Shown one piece after another: positions 17,958-26,862 of a stretch of DNA of 63,725 nucleotides. Made by a program: the position numbers and the translations under genes. The notes below the pieces were generated by a model. It had not been told where the DNA came from. It saw only the letters and a program-made list of their open reading frames with translations, and searched no databases. The stretch comes from Burkholderiaceae bacterium (lineage in GTDB: Bacteria; Pseudomonadota; Gammaproteobacteria; Burkholderiales; Burkholderiaceae_D): contig VERA01000004.1 of the NCBI GenBank assembly GCA_018882935.1, forward strand, positions 1 to 63,725, read 5' to 3'. Positions within the stretch are counted from its first letter, which is position 1. Each line of letters starts with the position of its first letter.

Positions 17958-19256
17958 CTAGCGGTTGACCAGTTGCTTCGGCACTGCCAGCGTCAGTAGT
18001 ACGCCCACGACCATCGCCGCGGCGAGCAGATACACGCCAGCATCAGTTGAGCCAGTAGCATCTTTCAACCAGCCTACTGCATAAGGGCTGACAAAGCCCG
18101 CTAAATTTCCCAACGAATTTATCAAGGCGATCCCAGCTGCTGCGCCGGTGCCTGCGAGGAAAGCAGTAGGCAAGCTCCAGAACAAGGGCAGTGTTGTCAT
18201 AATGCCCGATAAGCCCAATGTTAATGCTGCGATCGCCAAAGTGCCGTCCTTGGCGAGTATGACTGATAGTGCTAATCCAACAGCGCCGAGCATGCCTGGT
18301 ATGGCGACATGCCAGCGACGTTCACCGGTACGATCCGCACTTCGCGCTACCAGTAGCATGACGACGACTGAGACACTATAGGGAATACTCGATATCAGAC
18401 CGATTTCAACGACGTCGGTATGGCCCATCGATTTGATAATCGTCGGCAGGAAAAAAGAAACACCATAGACGCCCATGACATAGCTGAAATAGATCGCAGC
18501 ACACAGCCATACCTTACCCGAGCTGATAATGCGCAGAAACGATTCATCTTCTTTGTGCGCCTCATCTTTGGCAATATTGTGCGCTAACAGTGCACGTTCT
18601 TCTTCAGTAAGCCATCGTGCCTCTGAGATGCGATCATCCAGCATCATGATGACCACCAAGCCAAGCGCAACCGATGGCAAGCCTTCCAATAAAAACATCC
18701 ACTGCCAGCCTTGCCAGCCGTAGATGCCGTTGGTGTATTTCATGATGATGCCTGACACGGGTCCGCCGATCACGCCAGCAATCGCAATGCCAGTCATGAA
18801 CATGGCGGTGATTCGTGCGCGTCGGTCAGCCGGGTACCAATACGTCAGATAAAGAATAATGCCCGGGAAAAAACCTGCTTCGGCAACACCGAGCAGGAAG
18901 CGCATGACGTAAAACATCGTGGGCGTTGTCACAAACATCATCGCCGCCGAGATCAAGCCCCAGCTGATCATAATGCGGCCGATCCAGACCCGCGCGCCCA
19001 TCTTGTGCAGGATTATGTTGCTCGGTACTTCAAACAAGAAATAACCGATAAAAAACATACCAGCGCCGAGACCGTAAATCGTATCCGAGAATCCAAGCTG
19101 ATCCATCATCTGCAACTTGGCAAAACCGACATTTACCCGATCGAGATACGCCACCACGTAGCACGCCAGCAGCAGTGGGATCAGTCGCCACGCTACCTTG
19201 CGGTACAGCGCCTCCTCGATGGCCTGTTGTGAGCTATCGCTTGTTGTTGTCTCCAT
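17958..19256 (-). CDS. MFS transporter, anion:cation symporter (ACS) family
   Basis: The 432-residue inner-membrane protein has about twelve hydrophobic segments. It has the ACS-family signatures LDRVNVGFAKLQM in the first helix-loop and EVPSNIILHKMGARVWIGRIM near residues 75-95. Members import organic acids such as phthalate, tartrate, galactonate or glucarate with protons. No catabolic genes lie nearby, so the substrate is open. It is divergent from serC across a 115-nt region. Confidence 0.9.
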   Translation of the reverse strand: METTTSDSSQQAIEEALYRKVAWRLIPLLLACYVVAYLDRVNVGFAKLQMMDQLGFSDTIYGLGAGMFFIGYFLFEVPSNIILHKMGARVWIGRIMISWGLISAAMMFVTTPTMFYVMRFLLGVAEAGFFPGIILYLTYWYPADRRARITAMFMTGIAIAGVIGGPVSGIIMKYTNGIYGWQGWQWMFLLEGLPSVALGLVVIMMLDDRISEARWLTEEERALLAHNIAKDEAHKEDESFLRIISSGKVWLCAAIYFSYVMGVYGVSFFLPTIIKSMGHTDVVEIGLISSIPYSVSVVVMLLVARSADRTGERRWHVAIPGMLGAVGLALSVILAKDGTLAIAALTLGLSGIMTTLPLFWSLPTAFLAGTGAAAGIALINSLGNLAGFVSPYAVGWLKDATGSTDAGVYLLAAAMVVGVLLTLAVPKQLVNR

Positions 19257-19316
19257 GGTCTCTCCGCAGCTGGTTGCTGAGTGGCATTGTAGCTGCCTCG
19301 CTTGTAAACACGGTAA

Positions 19317-19348
19317 TTGATGGCGAGGGATGTCAGATTGACTATAAT
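19317..19348 (+). promoter_or_regulatory. Candidate promoter of serC
   Basis: A perfect -10 hexamer TATAAT lies at 19343-19348, with TTGATG at 19317-19322. The 20-nt spacer is longer than ideal. Transcription would begin near 19355, giving a leader under 20 nt. Confidence 0.45.
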
Positions 19349-19371
19349 CCCACTCTGATGATGCTTAGCGA

Positions 19372-20457
19372 ATGACAATGCGCGTATTTAATTTCAGTGC
19401 TGGTCCTGCTGCTTTACCCGAGCCGGTGCTGCGGCGTGCGGCGCAAGAGATGCTCGACTGGCATGGCTGCGGTATGTCAGTCATGGAGATGAGCCATCGC
19501 GGTAAAGCGTTCACATCGATTATCGAGAAAGCGCTGGCAGATTTCCGCCAGCTACTGAATATTCCCGAGCACTACCAGGTGTTGTTATTGCAAGGCGGTG
19601 CGCTTGCGATGAATGCGCTGATTCCCATGAATCTGTTGGGCCAAAAATCAGTTGCCGATTACGTTAATACCGGCGAGTGGTCCAAGAAGTCGATTCAAGA
19701 GGCGCGTAAATATTGCAAGGTGAATGTGATCGCCTCATCGGAAGATCGGAGTTTCACCTATATACCGGCCGAGGATCGGTGGCAGCCTGATCCCGAGGCG
19801 GCATATCTGCATATCTGTACTAACGAAACCATCGGCGGCGTGGAGTATTTTTGGGTGCCGCAGGGCACCGAGGTGCCGTTGGTGGCGGATATGTCTTCAC
19901 ATATTCTGTCGCGGCCGGTAGATATCTCGCAATATGGCGTGATCTACGCCGGCGCGCAAAAAAATATCGGTCCGGCCGGAATCACCTTCGTTATTGTGCG
20001 CGAAGATTTGCTGGACCGGGCGCTACCGATCACGCCATCGGTATTTCATTGGAAAGAGCAAGCAGCCGCAGCATCAATGTTGAATACACCGCCAACGTAT
20101 AGTATTTATATTGCTGGCTTGGTATTTGAATGGTTGATCGATCAAGGTGGTCTGGCCGCTATCGAGCAAAAGAATATTGCTAAAGCTGAACGGCTCTATG
20201 CGTTTATTGATGCGAGCGAGTTTTATTACAACCCGGTCGAGCTATCCTGTCGATCACGGATGAACATACCTTTCTTTCTGAGAGATGAGCGTCTCAATGA
20301 GGCATTCCTGAAAGGTGCCGATGAGCGCGGCTTGGTGCAGCTGAAAGGTCATCGTGTTGTTGGCGGTATGCGTGCCTCGCTCTATAACGCTATGACTATC
20401 GAAGGTGTCGAGGCACTGGTGGCCTACATGCAAGACTTTCAGCAGCATCAAACCTGA
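19372..20457 (+). CDS. serC: Phosphoserine aminotransferase
   Basis: This PLP enzyme converts 3-phosphohydroxypyruvate and glutamate to phosphoserine in serine synthesis, and also serves pyridoxal phosphate synthesis. The 361-residue protein starts [16 protein letters not shown]. It has the text [10 protein letters not shown] and the PLP lysine in [15 protein letters not shown] at about residue 200. A second ATG lies two codons in (19378), and either may be used; the spacing to the short leader does not decide. Here it is not joined to pheA or aro genes, but stands alone. Confidence 0.95.
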   Translation: MTMRVFNFSAGPAALPEPVLRRAAQEMLDWHGCGMSVMEMSHRGKAFTSIIEKALADFRQLLNIPEHYQVLLLQGGALAMNALIPMNLLGQKSVADYVNTGEWSKKSIQEARKYCKVNVIASSEDRSFTYIPAEDRWQPDPEAAYLHICTNETIGGVEYFWVPQGTEVPLVADMSSHILSRPVDISQYGVIYAGAQKNIGPAGITFVIVREDLLDRALPITPSVFHWKEQAAAASMLNTPPTYSIYIAGLVFEWLIDQGGLAAIEQKNIAKAERLYAFIDASEFYYNPVELSCRSRMNIPFFLRDERLNEAFLKGADERGLVQLKGHRVVGGMRASLYNAMTIEGVEALVAYMQDFQQHQT

Positions 20458-20532
20458 GGAATTTTTATCTGCCTGAATAGTCACACGAAGCGTGTTTCGA
20501 CTGTTACAGGCAGTTTTATCCTCGGAGCTACC

Positions 20533-21246
20533 ATGCAGCTAGTTGAGCCGGCGTTTGCTCCGGCATCCGGTGAGTTGAATGCCGATCAACATCGGCGTGA
20601 TGAGGTGCTGAAGTATCTCGAAGCGACCGGTCAACGTCCCATCGCTGATTTATCAGAGATGTCGGATGCCGAGCGCTGCAAGTGGCTATTCTGGAATCTG
20701 CACGAAAACCTCGAGGCCATGCGCCACATGGAGCCTGCGTTGCAGGCCCGGGTCAATAGTGTGCAGTACAGCGTGATGGACAACAGCCCGCCGAGTACGC
20801 ATGGCGCGCTCAGCAAGCGACTTGACCTTGCCTGTCGTTGGACCATGGAGTTGAGCTTCCCGGGATGCCCCGAGGAAGTCACGTATCCGATGGGTGATGG
20901 CTGGGTTAACTTACTGATCGCAGAAGAGGCGCCGGCTTATCTGCATGTCGCTGCGAATCAGAAGGCCTACCTCGATGCAGACCACACCACCTATCCAAAC
21001 CAAATTTATTTGGAAGGCTGGATCTCCGATCGGCTCTGGCAAGATATCCGCCCGCATCTTTCAAACCCAAATCCGAGTTGTCGTACCGATGTTGTATTGC
21101 TCGACAGCGCACTATTTCCGGTGAGACGAGATTTTGAATTTGTCTGCGGGCCGCCGGGCGCCATTGGTGTTACCAATCTCGAGTTTCGCGCGTTTTCTCA
21201 TCCGACCGAGCGTCGTATGGTGCGACGCGCCGAGCCGCGTTTTTAG
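20533..21246 (+). CDS. Conserved-looking hypothetical protein, function unknown
   Basis: I do not recognise this 237-residue protein. It has no signal peptide or membrane segment. Two parts look folded: a helical N-terminal region (LNADQHRRDEVLKYLEATG, then ERCKWLFWNLHENLEAMRHM), and a C-terminal mixed region rich in aromatic residues and prolines (SFPGCPEEVTYPMGDGW; HLSNPNPSCRTDVVLLD). Codon use and length look genuine, and the frame is closed by a stop that overlaps the convergent MATE gene by 4 nt. ATG 20533 has CGGAG upstream. It follows serC by 75 nt and could share its transcript. Confidence 0.72.
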   Translation: MQLVEPAFAPASGELNADQHRRDEVLKYLEATGQRPIADLSEMSDAERCKWLFWNLHENLEAMRHMEPALQARVNSVQYSVMDNSPPSTHGALSKRLDLACRWTMELSFPGCPEEVTYPMGDGWVNLLIAEEAPAYLHVAANQKAYLDADHTTYPNQIYLEGWISDRLWQDIRPHLSNPNPSCRTDVVLLDSALFPVRRDFEFVCGPPGAIGVTNLEFRAFSHPTERRMVRRAEPRF

Positions 21247-22628
21247 CCTTCGGTTTCTCGAATGTGTTGCACACGCCTCATGTACCAGAACAATGCTACC
21301 GAGACCAAGCTCAGGCTGATGCTGTTACCTAGCCAGAAGCCTGCAGCGCCGCGTACCGCAACGGGTGTATTGCCCAAGAGGTCAAATCCAAGCACGTAAC
21401 CACCACCAAGCCCGATACCCCATAAGCCAACGGCATACATCAGCGTGGGTATGGTGGCTACTTTATAAGCGCGCAGGACAAACGCAGCACCAATCTGCGT
21501 CGCATCAAACAACTGATAAAAAGCGATGAACAGAAATAGCGGTAGCGCGATCGCCGCGACTTGAGGGTCCGGGGTATACAGCGCTACGATCTGCGAACGT
21601 GTCAGGTAAACCAGCAACCCTATGCTGACCGCGACGATAATCCCGAGCCGTATACCGGCATCGCCGGCGTGTCGCGCAGCTACCAATCGACCGGCACCAA
21701 TCTCTTGTGCGACCAGCACACCGGTAGCGCTTGCGATCGATAGCGGCAACATATACAGTACCGTGCCAAAGTTACCAGCAATTTGATGGGCCGCTAGCGT
21801 ATCACTGCCCATGCGCGCGATGAACAGCGCCATGAAGGTGAACGAGGTTACCTCAATCAAGTACGACATCCCCATCGGCAGGCCAAGTTTAAGCAGCGAT
21901 AGCTGCGTATGCCATGATGGTTTTTCAAAGCCTTTATCCTGGACATGAAACTGGCGATAGGAATCGCCGCGCGCGGCAAGCTGCCAGCCAATCAATAACG
22001 CCGTCCACGCAGCAATGCAGGTGGCAACCGCTGCACCTGGTGTGCCTAGCGCAGGTAGACCAAAGCCACCGAAGATCAGTAGCGCATTCAGCGGTATCTT
22101 CAGCAAAAGTAGTGTGCCGACTTGTATCGTCATCACAATTCGTGGACGCGAGACAGCGGTATTGAGCGCTGCGAATACACGAAAACAGAGGGTTGCCGGA
22201 AGAGCCAGCGATAGCAGTGCCAGATACTCGCGCACCTTGCTATCGAGTTGTGGCGGCGCTTGCGCGATACTGAGTAGCGGATCGGGAAAAAGAAGTAATG
22301 CGCTGCCGAGCAGTGATAAAAAAAACGCCAGCCACACGCCTTGTCTTACTTGATGCCCGATGGCCTCGAATTTTTTAGCGCCATACAGCTGCCCTATGGT
22401 GGGCGATAGCGCCTGCATTACGCCGGAGAGCCCGACGAACACGCTGATGTAGACAGAGGCACCGAGCCCTAATGCCGCCAGATCGATGGCGCCATAGCGT
22501 GCAGTCATCATGGTGTCGACCACGCCGTTCATGATCACTGCCAGCTGAGCGACCACGATAGGCCACGCCAGCGAAGCAACTTGAGCGGTGAACGAGGCTG
22601 AGCCGCGCGCGGGCTCGCGCGTGCTCAT
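21243..22628 (-). CDS. MATE family efflux transporter (NorM-like)
   Basis: The 461-residue inner-membrane protein has about twelve hydrophobic segments arranged as two similar halves. Its N-terminal text SLAWPIVVAQLAVIMNGVVDTMM is typical of NorM-type drug or metabolite exporters driven by sodium or protons. Its start codon overlaps the stop of the glycosyltransferase gene as ATGA, so the two are coupled. The substrate is unknown; cationic drugs are usual for the family. Confidence 0.9.
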   Translation of the reverse strand: MSTREPARGSASFTAQVASLAWPIVVAQLAVIMNGVVDTMMTARYGAIDLAALGLGASVYISVFVGLSGVMQALSPTIGQLYGAKKFEAIGHQVRQGVWLAFFLSLLGSALLLFPDPLLSIAQAPPQLDSKVREYLALLSLALPATLCFRVFAALNTAVSRPRIVMTIQVGTLLLLKIPLNALLIFGGFGLPALGTPGAAVATCIAAWTALLIGWQLAARGDSYRQFHVQDKGFEKPSWHTQLSLLKLGLPMGMSYLIEVTSFTFMALFIARMGSDTLAAHQIAGNFGTVLYMLPLSIASATGVLVAQEIGAGRLVAARHAGDAGIRLGIIVAVSIGLLVYLTRSQIVALYTPDPQVAAIALPLFLFIAFYQLFDATQIGAAFVLRAYKVATIPTLMYAVGLWGIGLGGGYVLGFDLLGNTPVAVRGAAGFWLGNSISLSLVSVALFWYMRRVQHIRETEG

Positions 22629-24331
22629 GGTGGGGAGCGTCGGAACAAGCGGAATAGCTCATGGCGGTCTGCCGATCGCCGACCTTGCCATAGCAGCGTG
22701 AGTTGTGCATCAACCGACTTCATCTGCGCGCCTTTCGCGAGCAGGCGATCATCTTGCACCAACAGGAATTCGCACGGCGCGTCACCAGGCCGGCTGAATT
22801 TGACATGACCCAGGTAGGCGAATGATGCGCGCTGGGCTGGCCCCACATCCTCTGCGTCAACACAACGATAAGTAGCCGGTAACTTGGCGCCGAGCTGCTC
22901 GGCCACCGAAGCGTAGCTTTGTCGATAGTTCAGCCAGGGCAGCCACAGCGTCATGAGCAAGACCCAGCAAAGCACTACGCCACCGCTGGAGAGCACCACG
23001 GCGCGCCACAGTACCGAGGGCCGGCGACCCAGTCGCCAGTACAGCAGTAGTAGCCAGCCAATACTTGATGCGAGTGCGATCAGTAGCGCAAAGGCGTTGA
23101 ACTCGGGCTGGAAACCGGGCGCTGCCCGAAACGCATTTTTTGCCAATTGCGGCGGCCAGCCGGTTTGCTTGGCGAGCCAGCCTAGCCATATGAAGCCGGC
23201 AATTGCCGACAGCGTCATTACCGAGAACCAGTCAATGGCGTTAATGGCGCCGCGCTTTAGTGTCGGTAGACCAAAGGCGGCGAGTATGGCCAGTGGTGGG
23301 ATCAGCGGCAGCAAAGCATGATCACGAGCGGAGGGTGCAAACACAGTGGCCAGCGACAGACTGAGCACTACCGCGAAGGGCAGCAGAATATGCAGCGTCA
23401 TTTGCGAGCGCCATGCGTAAACCGCCCAAGCCGCAATCGGCCAAGCAGGCCATAAAAACCAAACCATCATCTTCAGTACATCGACGACGTGTTTGGCGTT
23501 GGGTGCTGCGAGCTCGCGCCAGCCCAGAATCAGCCAATCGTTTACCTCAGCGCCCGAGCTGTAGTGTCGGCTCAGTAGCCAGGCAGCCGGAACAGCGATG
23601 GCCACTGGCAATGCGACCGCCAAGAAGGTTTTAAGCACGACACGGTAGCGTATCCACGCGACCAGCACGATGCCTGCGCAGAGCAGCAGTGGTGTAATCC
23701 AACTTACGGTTAGCGCCAGCAAGCCAAGCGCGATACCGAGACCAGCGGCAGCGCGCAGCGTGGGTCGGTCAAATGTGTAAGCCGCGGCGCACAGTGCTAC
23801 CGCTACCAATGACACCTGAAGTGCGCTGGCGGCAGTCTCGTGGCTGCGCAGCAGTAAACCAAGTGAGGCGAGATAGATCAGCAGCGCGCCATCTGCGAGC
23901 GTGCGGCCGTAATCCAGTGCGGCGGGCTGGCCACCAAAAGCAAGCTTGAGCGGTTGCGCCTCTGAGCGGCGGCCCAAGATGAAAGCCGTCAGCCACACCG
24001 CAAGCGCGCCGACCGCAAAAAAAACCAGAATCGATAGTCGCGCCGCCAGCGCGTCGCCAGTCAACCAGCCAGCCGACTTGATCAGCAACGCGCCGACCCA
24101 ATACGCAAGCGGCGCCTCGTTCCACGCTTGAAGACCGACAATATTCGGCGCTAACCAGTCGCTCAGGCTGCCGTTCGCCATGGTCCACATGATGCCGAAG
24201 CCGGCAGCGTCATCCACCTTCCATGGATCACGACGAATAATGCCGGGCAGGATATACAGCAAGCACAGCACGATCAGACCCCAGCGCGGCAAGGCGATGG
24301 TAGCGGCGGCGGACAGTCTGACGGGTTTCAT
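22625..24331 (-). CDS. ArnT-like membrane glycosyltransferase (GT-C, family 39/83)
   Basis: The ~568-residue protein has around twelve hydrophobic segments. A first external loop carries the acidic pair in PWKVDDAAGFGIMW (near residue 38) and later EAPLAYW, the pattern of ArnT/PMT lipid-linked sugar transferases. Members move a sugar from an isoprenoid carrier to lipid A or protein in the periplasm. A TTG start at 24376 is possible, but ATG 24331 gives a normal basic N-terminus before the first helix. No arn genes are nearby, so the acceptor is unknown. Confidence 0.78.
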   Translation of the reverse strand: MKPVRLSAAATIALPRWGLIVLCLLYILPGIIRRDPWKVDDAAGFGIMWTMANGSLSDWLAPNIVGLQAWNEAPLAYWVGALLIKSAGWLTGDALAARLSILVFFAVGALAVWLTAFILGRRSEAQPLKLAFGGQPAALDYGRTLADGALLIYLASLGLLLRSHETAASALQVSLVAVALCAAAYTFDRPTLRAAAGLGIALGLLALTVSWITPLLLCAGIVLVAWIRYRVVLKTFLAVALPVAIAVPAAWLLSRHYSSGAEVNDWLILGWRELAAPNAKHVVDVLKMMVWFLWPAWPIAAWAVYAWRSQMTLHILLPFAVVLSLSLATVFAPSARDHALLPLIPPLAILAAFGLPTLKRGAINAIDWFSVMTLSAIAGFIWLGWLAKQTGWPPQLAKNAFRAAPGFQPEFNAFALLIALASSIGWLLLLYWRLGRRPSVLWRAVVLSSGGVVLCWVLLMTLWLPWLNYRQSYASVAEQLGAKLPATYRCVDAEDVGPAQRASFAYLGHVKFSRPGDAPCEFLLVQDDRLLAKGAQMKSVDAQLTLLWQGRRSADRHELFRLFRRSPP

Positions 24332-24378
24332 CCGTGGCGGGTGGAGGCGAGCTATCGTGTGAGTATTGTGAATCAAAC

Positions 24379-24413
24379 CAATAAAAATGCCGCGCTAGGC
24401 GGCATTTTTATTG
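24379..24413 (-). terminator. Strong bidirectional terminator after rpmE2
   Basis: A perfect 15-bp stem (24379-24393 with 24399-24413) encloses the loop GCTAG. The outer part is A-rich on one arm and T-rich on the other, so it has a U-tract in either direction. It lies between the rpmE2 stop and the glycosyltransferase start. Confidence 0.88.
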
Positions 24414-24430
24414 AGGCGTGGTGTTTGCGA

Positions 24431-24700
24431 TCAGTCGCCGCTGGCTCGGGTTTTGGAGCCGACCTTGCCGAACTTCTGGCGGAACTTGTCGACGCGACCA
24501 GCTGTATCCACAATTTTGTGTTTGCCGGTATAAAACGGGTGCGACTCGGAAGATACTTCGATTTTCACCAGCGGATAATCCTGACCTTCAAACTTGATGG
24601 TCTCGCGGGTTTGTATGGTGGAGCGGGTCAGAAATTTGAAGTCGCATGACAAATCATGCACAACGACTTCGCGATATTCAGGGTGGATGCCTTCTTTCAT
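24431..24700 (-). CDS. rpmE2: 50S ribosomal protein L31, type B
   Basis: This is a small protein of the large ribosomal subunit, at the intersubunit bridge. The 89-residue product starts [19 protein letters not shown] and includes [18 protein letters not shown], both typical of L31. It lacks the CxxC zinc-binding pair of type A, so it is the zinc-independent form (YkgM/RpmE2 type). It follows rho on the minus strand after 165 nt, a common order in Burkholderiales. Confidence 0.95.
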   Translation of the reverse strand: MKEGIHPEYREVVVHDLSCDFKFLTRSTIQTRETIKFEGQDYPLVKIEVSSESHPFYTGKHKIVDTAGRVDKFRQKFGKVGSKTRASGD

Positions 24701-24865
24701 TACGGTCTCGCTATGTTAGGGTAGCCAATCACCACTTCGTCGGTCTGCGCTGCTTCTTGACCCGGTTGGTAGTCACTTGCCCGGTTGACAGAACCCGCGA
24801 TTATATAAGTAAAACGATGCTAAGGGGATGCAGTGCCTTTCTGCTAACGTACCGGGTTGGCTGAA

Positions 24866-26131
24866 TCAGGACCCGCCGCGTCGCATGAGGTCAAAGAACT
24901 CGGCATTGGTCTTGGTGGCCTTCATCTTGTCAAGAATGAACTCCATCGCCTCGATCTCGTCCATGCCGTACAGCAGCTTGCGCAGAATCCAGATTTTTTG
25001 CAGCACATCGGCTTTGATCAGCAGCTCTTCGCGGCGGGTGCCGGACTTGTTCAGGTTGATTGCCGGGTAAACACGCTTCTCTGCCAGACGACGCTCAAGG
25101 TGCACTTCCATATTGCCGGTGCCCTTGAATTCTTCATAGATCACGTCGTCCATGCGACTACCTGTCTCGATCAAGGCAGTCGCGATAATCGTCAGCGAGC
25201 CGCCCTCTTCAATATTGCGAGCCGCGCCAAAGAACCGCTTGGGGCGCTGCAAGGCGTTGGCATCAACACCACCGGTCAATACTTTGCCGGAGGCCGGGAT
25301 CACGGTGTTATACGCGCGGGCCAGACGGGTAATCGAGTCGAGCAGGATCACCACATCCTTTTTCATTTCGACTAAGCGCTTGGCTTTTTCCAACACCATT
25401 TCGGCGACTTGTACGTGGCGCGTGGCTGGTTCGTCAAAGGTGGACGCCACCACTTCACCACGCACTGAGCGCTGCATCTCGGTCACTTCTTCCGGACGCT
25501 CGTCAATCAGCAGCACGATCAGGGTGACATCGGGATGATTCGAGGTGATTGCGTGTGCCAAGTGCTGCAGCATCACGGTCTTGCCAGACTTTGGCGATGC
25601 CACCAGCAAACCGCGCTGGCCTTTGCCGATCGGCGCGATCATGTCGATGATGCGACCGGTAATATTTTCTTCGCCGCGCATTTCGCGCTCCAGCAACAGC
25701 GGCTGGTTCGGGTGCAGCGGGGTCAGGTTTTCAAACAGAATCTTGTGCTTCGAGGCTTCTGGCGGCTCGCCATTCACCTTGTCGACCTTGACCAGCGCAA
25801 AGTAGCGCTCGCCATCTTTCGGTGTTCTTACTTCACCCTCGATCGAGTCGCCGGTGTGCAGATTGAAGCGACGAATCTGCGACGGTGAGATGTAAATATC
25901 GTCGGTGGATGCCATGTAGCTGGCATCAGGAGAACGCAGGAAGCCGAAGCCATCCGGCAGCACTTCGAGTACCCCATCACCAAAAATCTGTTCACCTGAT
26001 TTCGCACGCTTTTTCAGAATCGCGAACATCAGTTCTTGTTTGCGCAATCGCGCAGCGTTATCAATATCGAGACTAATTGCCATCTCGAGCAGGGCGGACA
26101 CATGAAGTGCCTTGAGTTCAGAAAGATGCAT
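24866..26131 (-). CDS. rho: Transcription termination factor Rho
   Basis: This hexameric RNA-dependent ATPase ends transcription at rho-dependent sites. The 421-residue protein has the N-terminal RNA-binding fold with GFGFLRSPD at 61-69, the P-loop ASPKSGKT at 179-186, Walker [16 protein letters not shown] near 260, and the Q/R loop near [16 protein letters not shown]. The N-terminus [15 protein letters not shown] is the standard start. It lies downstream of trxA, separated by 103 nt that hold a hairpin. Confidence 0.98.
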   Translation of the reverse strand: MHLSELKALHVSALLEMAISLDIDNAARLRKQELMFAILKKRAKSGEQIFGDGVLEVLPDGFGFLRSPDASYMASTDDIYISPSQIRRFNLHTGDSIEGEVRTPKDGERYFALVKVDKVNGEPPEASKHKILFENLTPLHPNQPLLLEREMRGEENITGRIIDMIAPIGKGQRGLLVASPKSGKTVMLQHLAHAITSNHPDVTLIVLLIDERPEEVTEMQRSVRGEVVASTFDEPATRHVQVAEMVLEKAKRLVEMKKDVVILLDSITRLARAYNTVIPASGKVLTGGVDANALQRPKRFFGAARNIEEGGSLTIIATALIETGSRMDDVIYEEFKGTGNMEVHLERRLAEKRVYPAINLNKSGTRREELLIKADVLQKIWILRKLLYGMDEIEAMEFILDKMKATKTNAEFFDLMRRGGS

Positions 26132-26201
26132 GGTCAGGTGCCGTCTCGGCGACGGGCTTTCAAGGTGGGGGAGGGAACCGCGTTGATCAGAAGAAGAGAG
26201 C

Positions 26202-26227
26202 GGCGGTAGCGATGGTAGGCTACCGCC
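26202..26227 (-). terminator. Hairpin between trxA and rho, possible attenuator
   Basis: GGCGGTAGC (26202-26210) and GCTACCGCC (26219-26227) form a perfect 9-bp stem. On the minus strand it is followed by a pyrimidine run (GCTCTCTTCTTC) with few consecutive U's. This suggests partial termination of the trxA transcript before rho. Confidence 0.5.
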
Positions 26228-26234
26228 ATACGTA

Positions 26235-26561
26235 TCAGATATTGCTGTCGATGAAGGAGGTCAGCTGGCCTTTGGCCAAGGCGCCTACTTTCTGCGCCGC
26301 CGGTACGCCATTCTTGAACAAGATCAGCGTCGGGATACCGCGAATACCGAACATGGCGGGTACTGCCTGATTCGAATCCACATCCATTTTTGCGACCTGA
26401 ATTTTGCCGTCGTACTCTTTGGCGACTTCTTCCAGAATCGGCGCAATCATTTTGCACGGGCCGCACCACTCTGCCCAGAAATCAACCAGTACGGGCTTGT
26501 CGGATTTCAGTACATCCGCTTCAAATGAGGTGTCGGAGATATGTTTGATGGTGTCACTCAT
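26235..26561 (-). CDS. trxA: Thioredoxin
   Basis: This small cytosolic protein reduces disulfides and takes electrons from thioredoxin reductase. The 108-residue product has the active site WCGPCK (Cys33, Cys36) and the cis-proline region [12 protein letters not shown] chose ATG 26561 because the longer frame would add 24 Gln/Lys/Pro-rich residues absent from the family, and [10 protein letters not shown] is the usual Burkholderiales start. It precedes rho, a conserved order. Confidence 0.96.
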   Translation of the reverse strand: MSDTIKHISDTSFEADVLKSDKPVLVDFWAEWCGPCKMIAPILEEVAKEYDGKIQVAKMDVDSNQAVPAMFGIRGIPTLILFKNGVPAAQKVGALAKGQLTSFIDSNI

Positions 26562-26862
26562 GTTGTCCTCGGCAGGAGGGGGAATCGGCCCGCTTGTTTT
26601 TGTCTGGCCTGACGGCTTGCGCTTCGCCTGCATTTATCGCTCACATCGGAATGTGGCGCTCTTGTTCTGGAGGGGAGTCTTGCAGGAGGAGGCGCGGCGG
26701 GAACTTGAAACGAATCATAACCGATTTTTTGGCAAAGTGCGGTCAGGCTACGCACTGCTTGAGCGGTCGCATACAATGCCCGTGAAAAGCCTCAACCTTG
26801 CCTGAAGATACCGCGCCTTTCGGCGTGCCTTTTCAGCGTTTCAGGATTTACCCGCACCCCGC
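26562..26862. other. Divergent regulatory region between trxA and the AddB-like gene
   Basis: The 301-nt gap holds no credible gene. On the minus strand TATGAT at 26719-26714 could be the -10 of trxA. On the plus strand TACAAT at 26772-26777 could serve the AddB-like gene. Neither has a convincing -35. Confidence 0.4.

Noticed and set aside
26404-26805. 133-residue plus-strand ORF opposite trxA
   Set aside because: It is antisense to thioredoxin for half its length and lacks any family signal.
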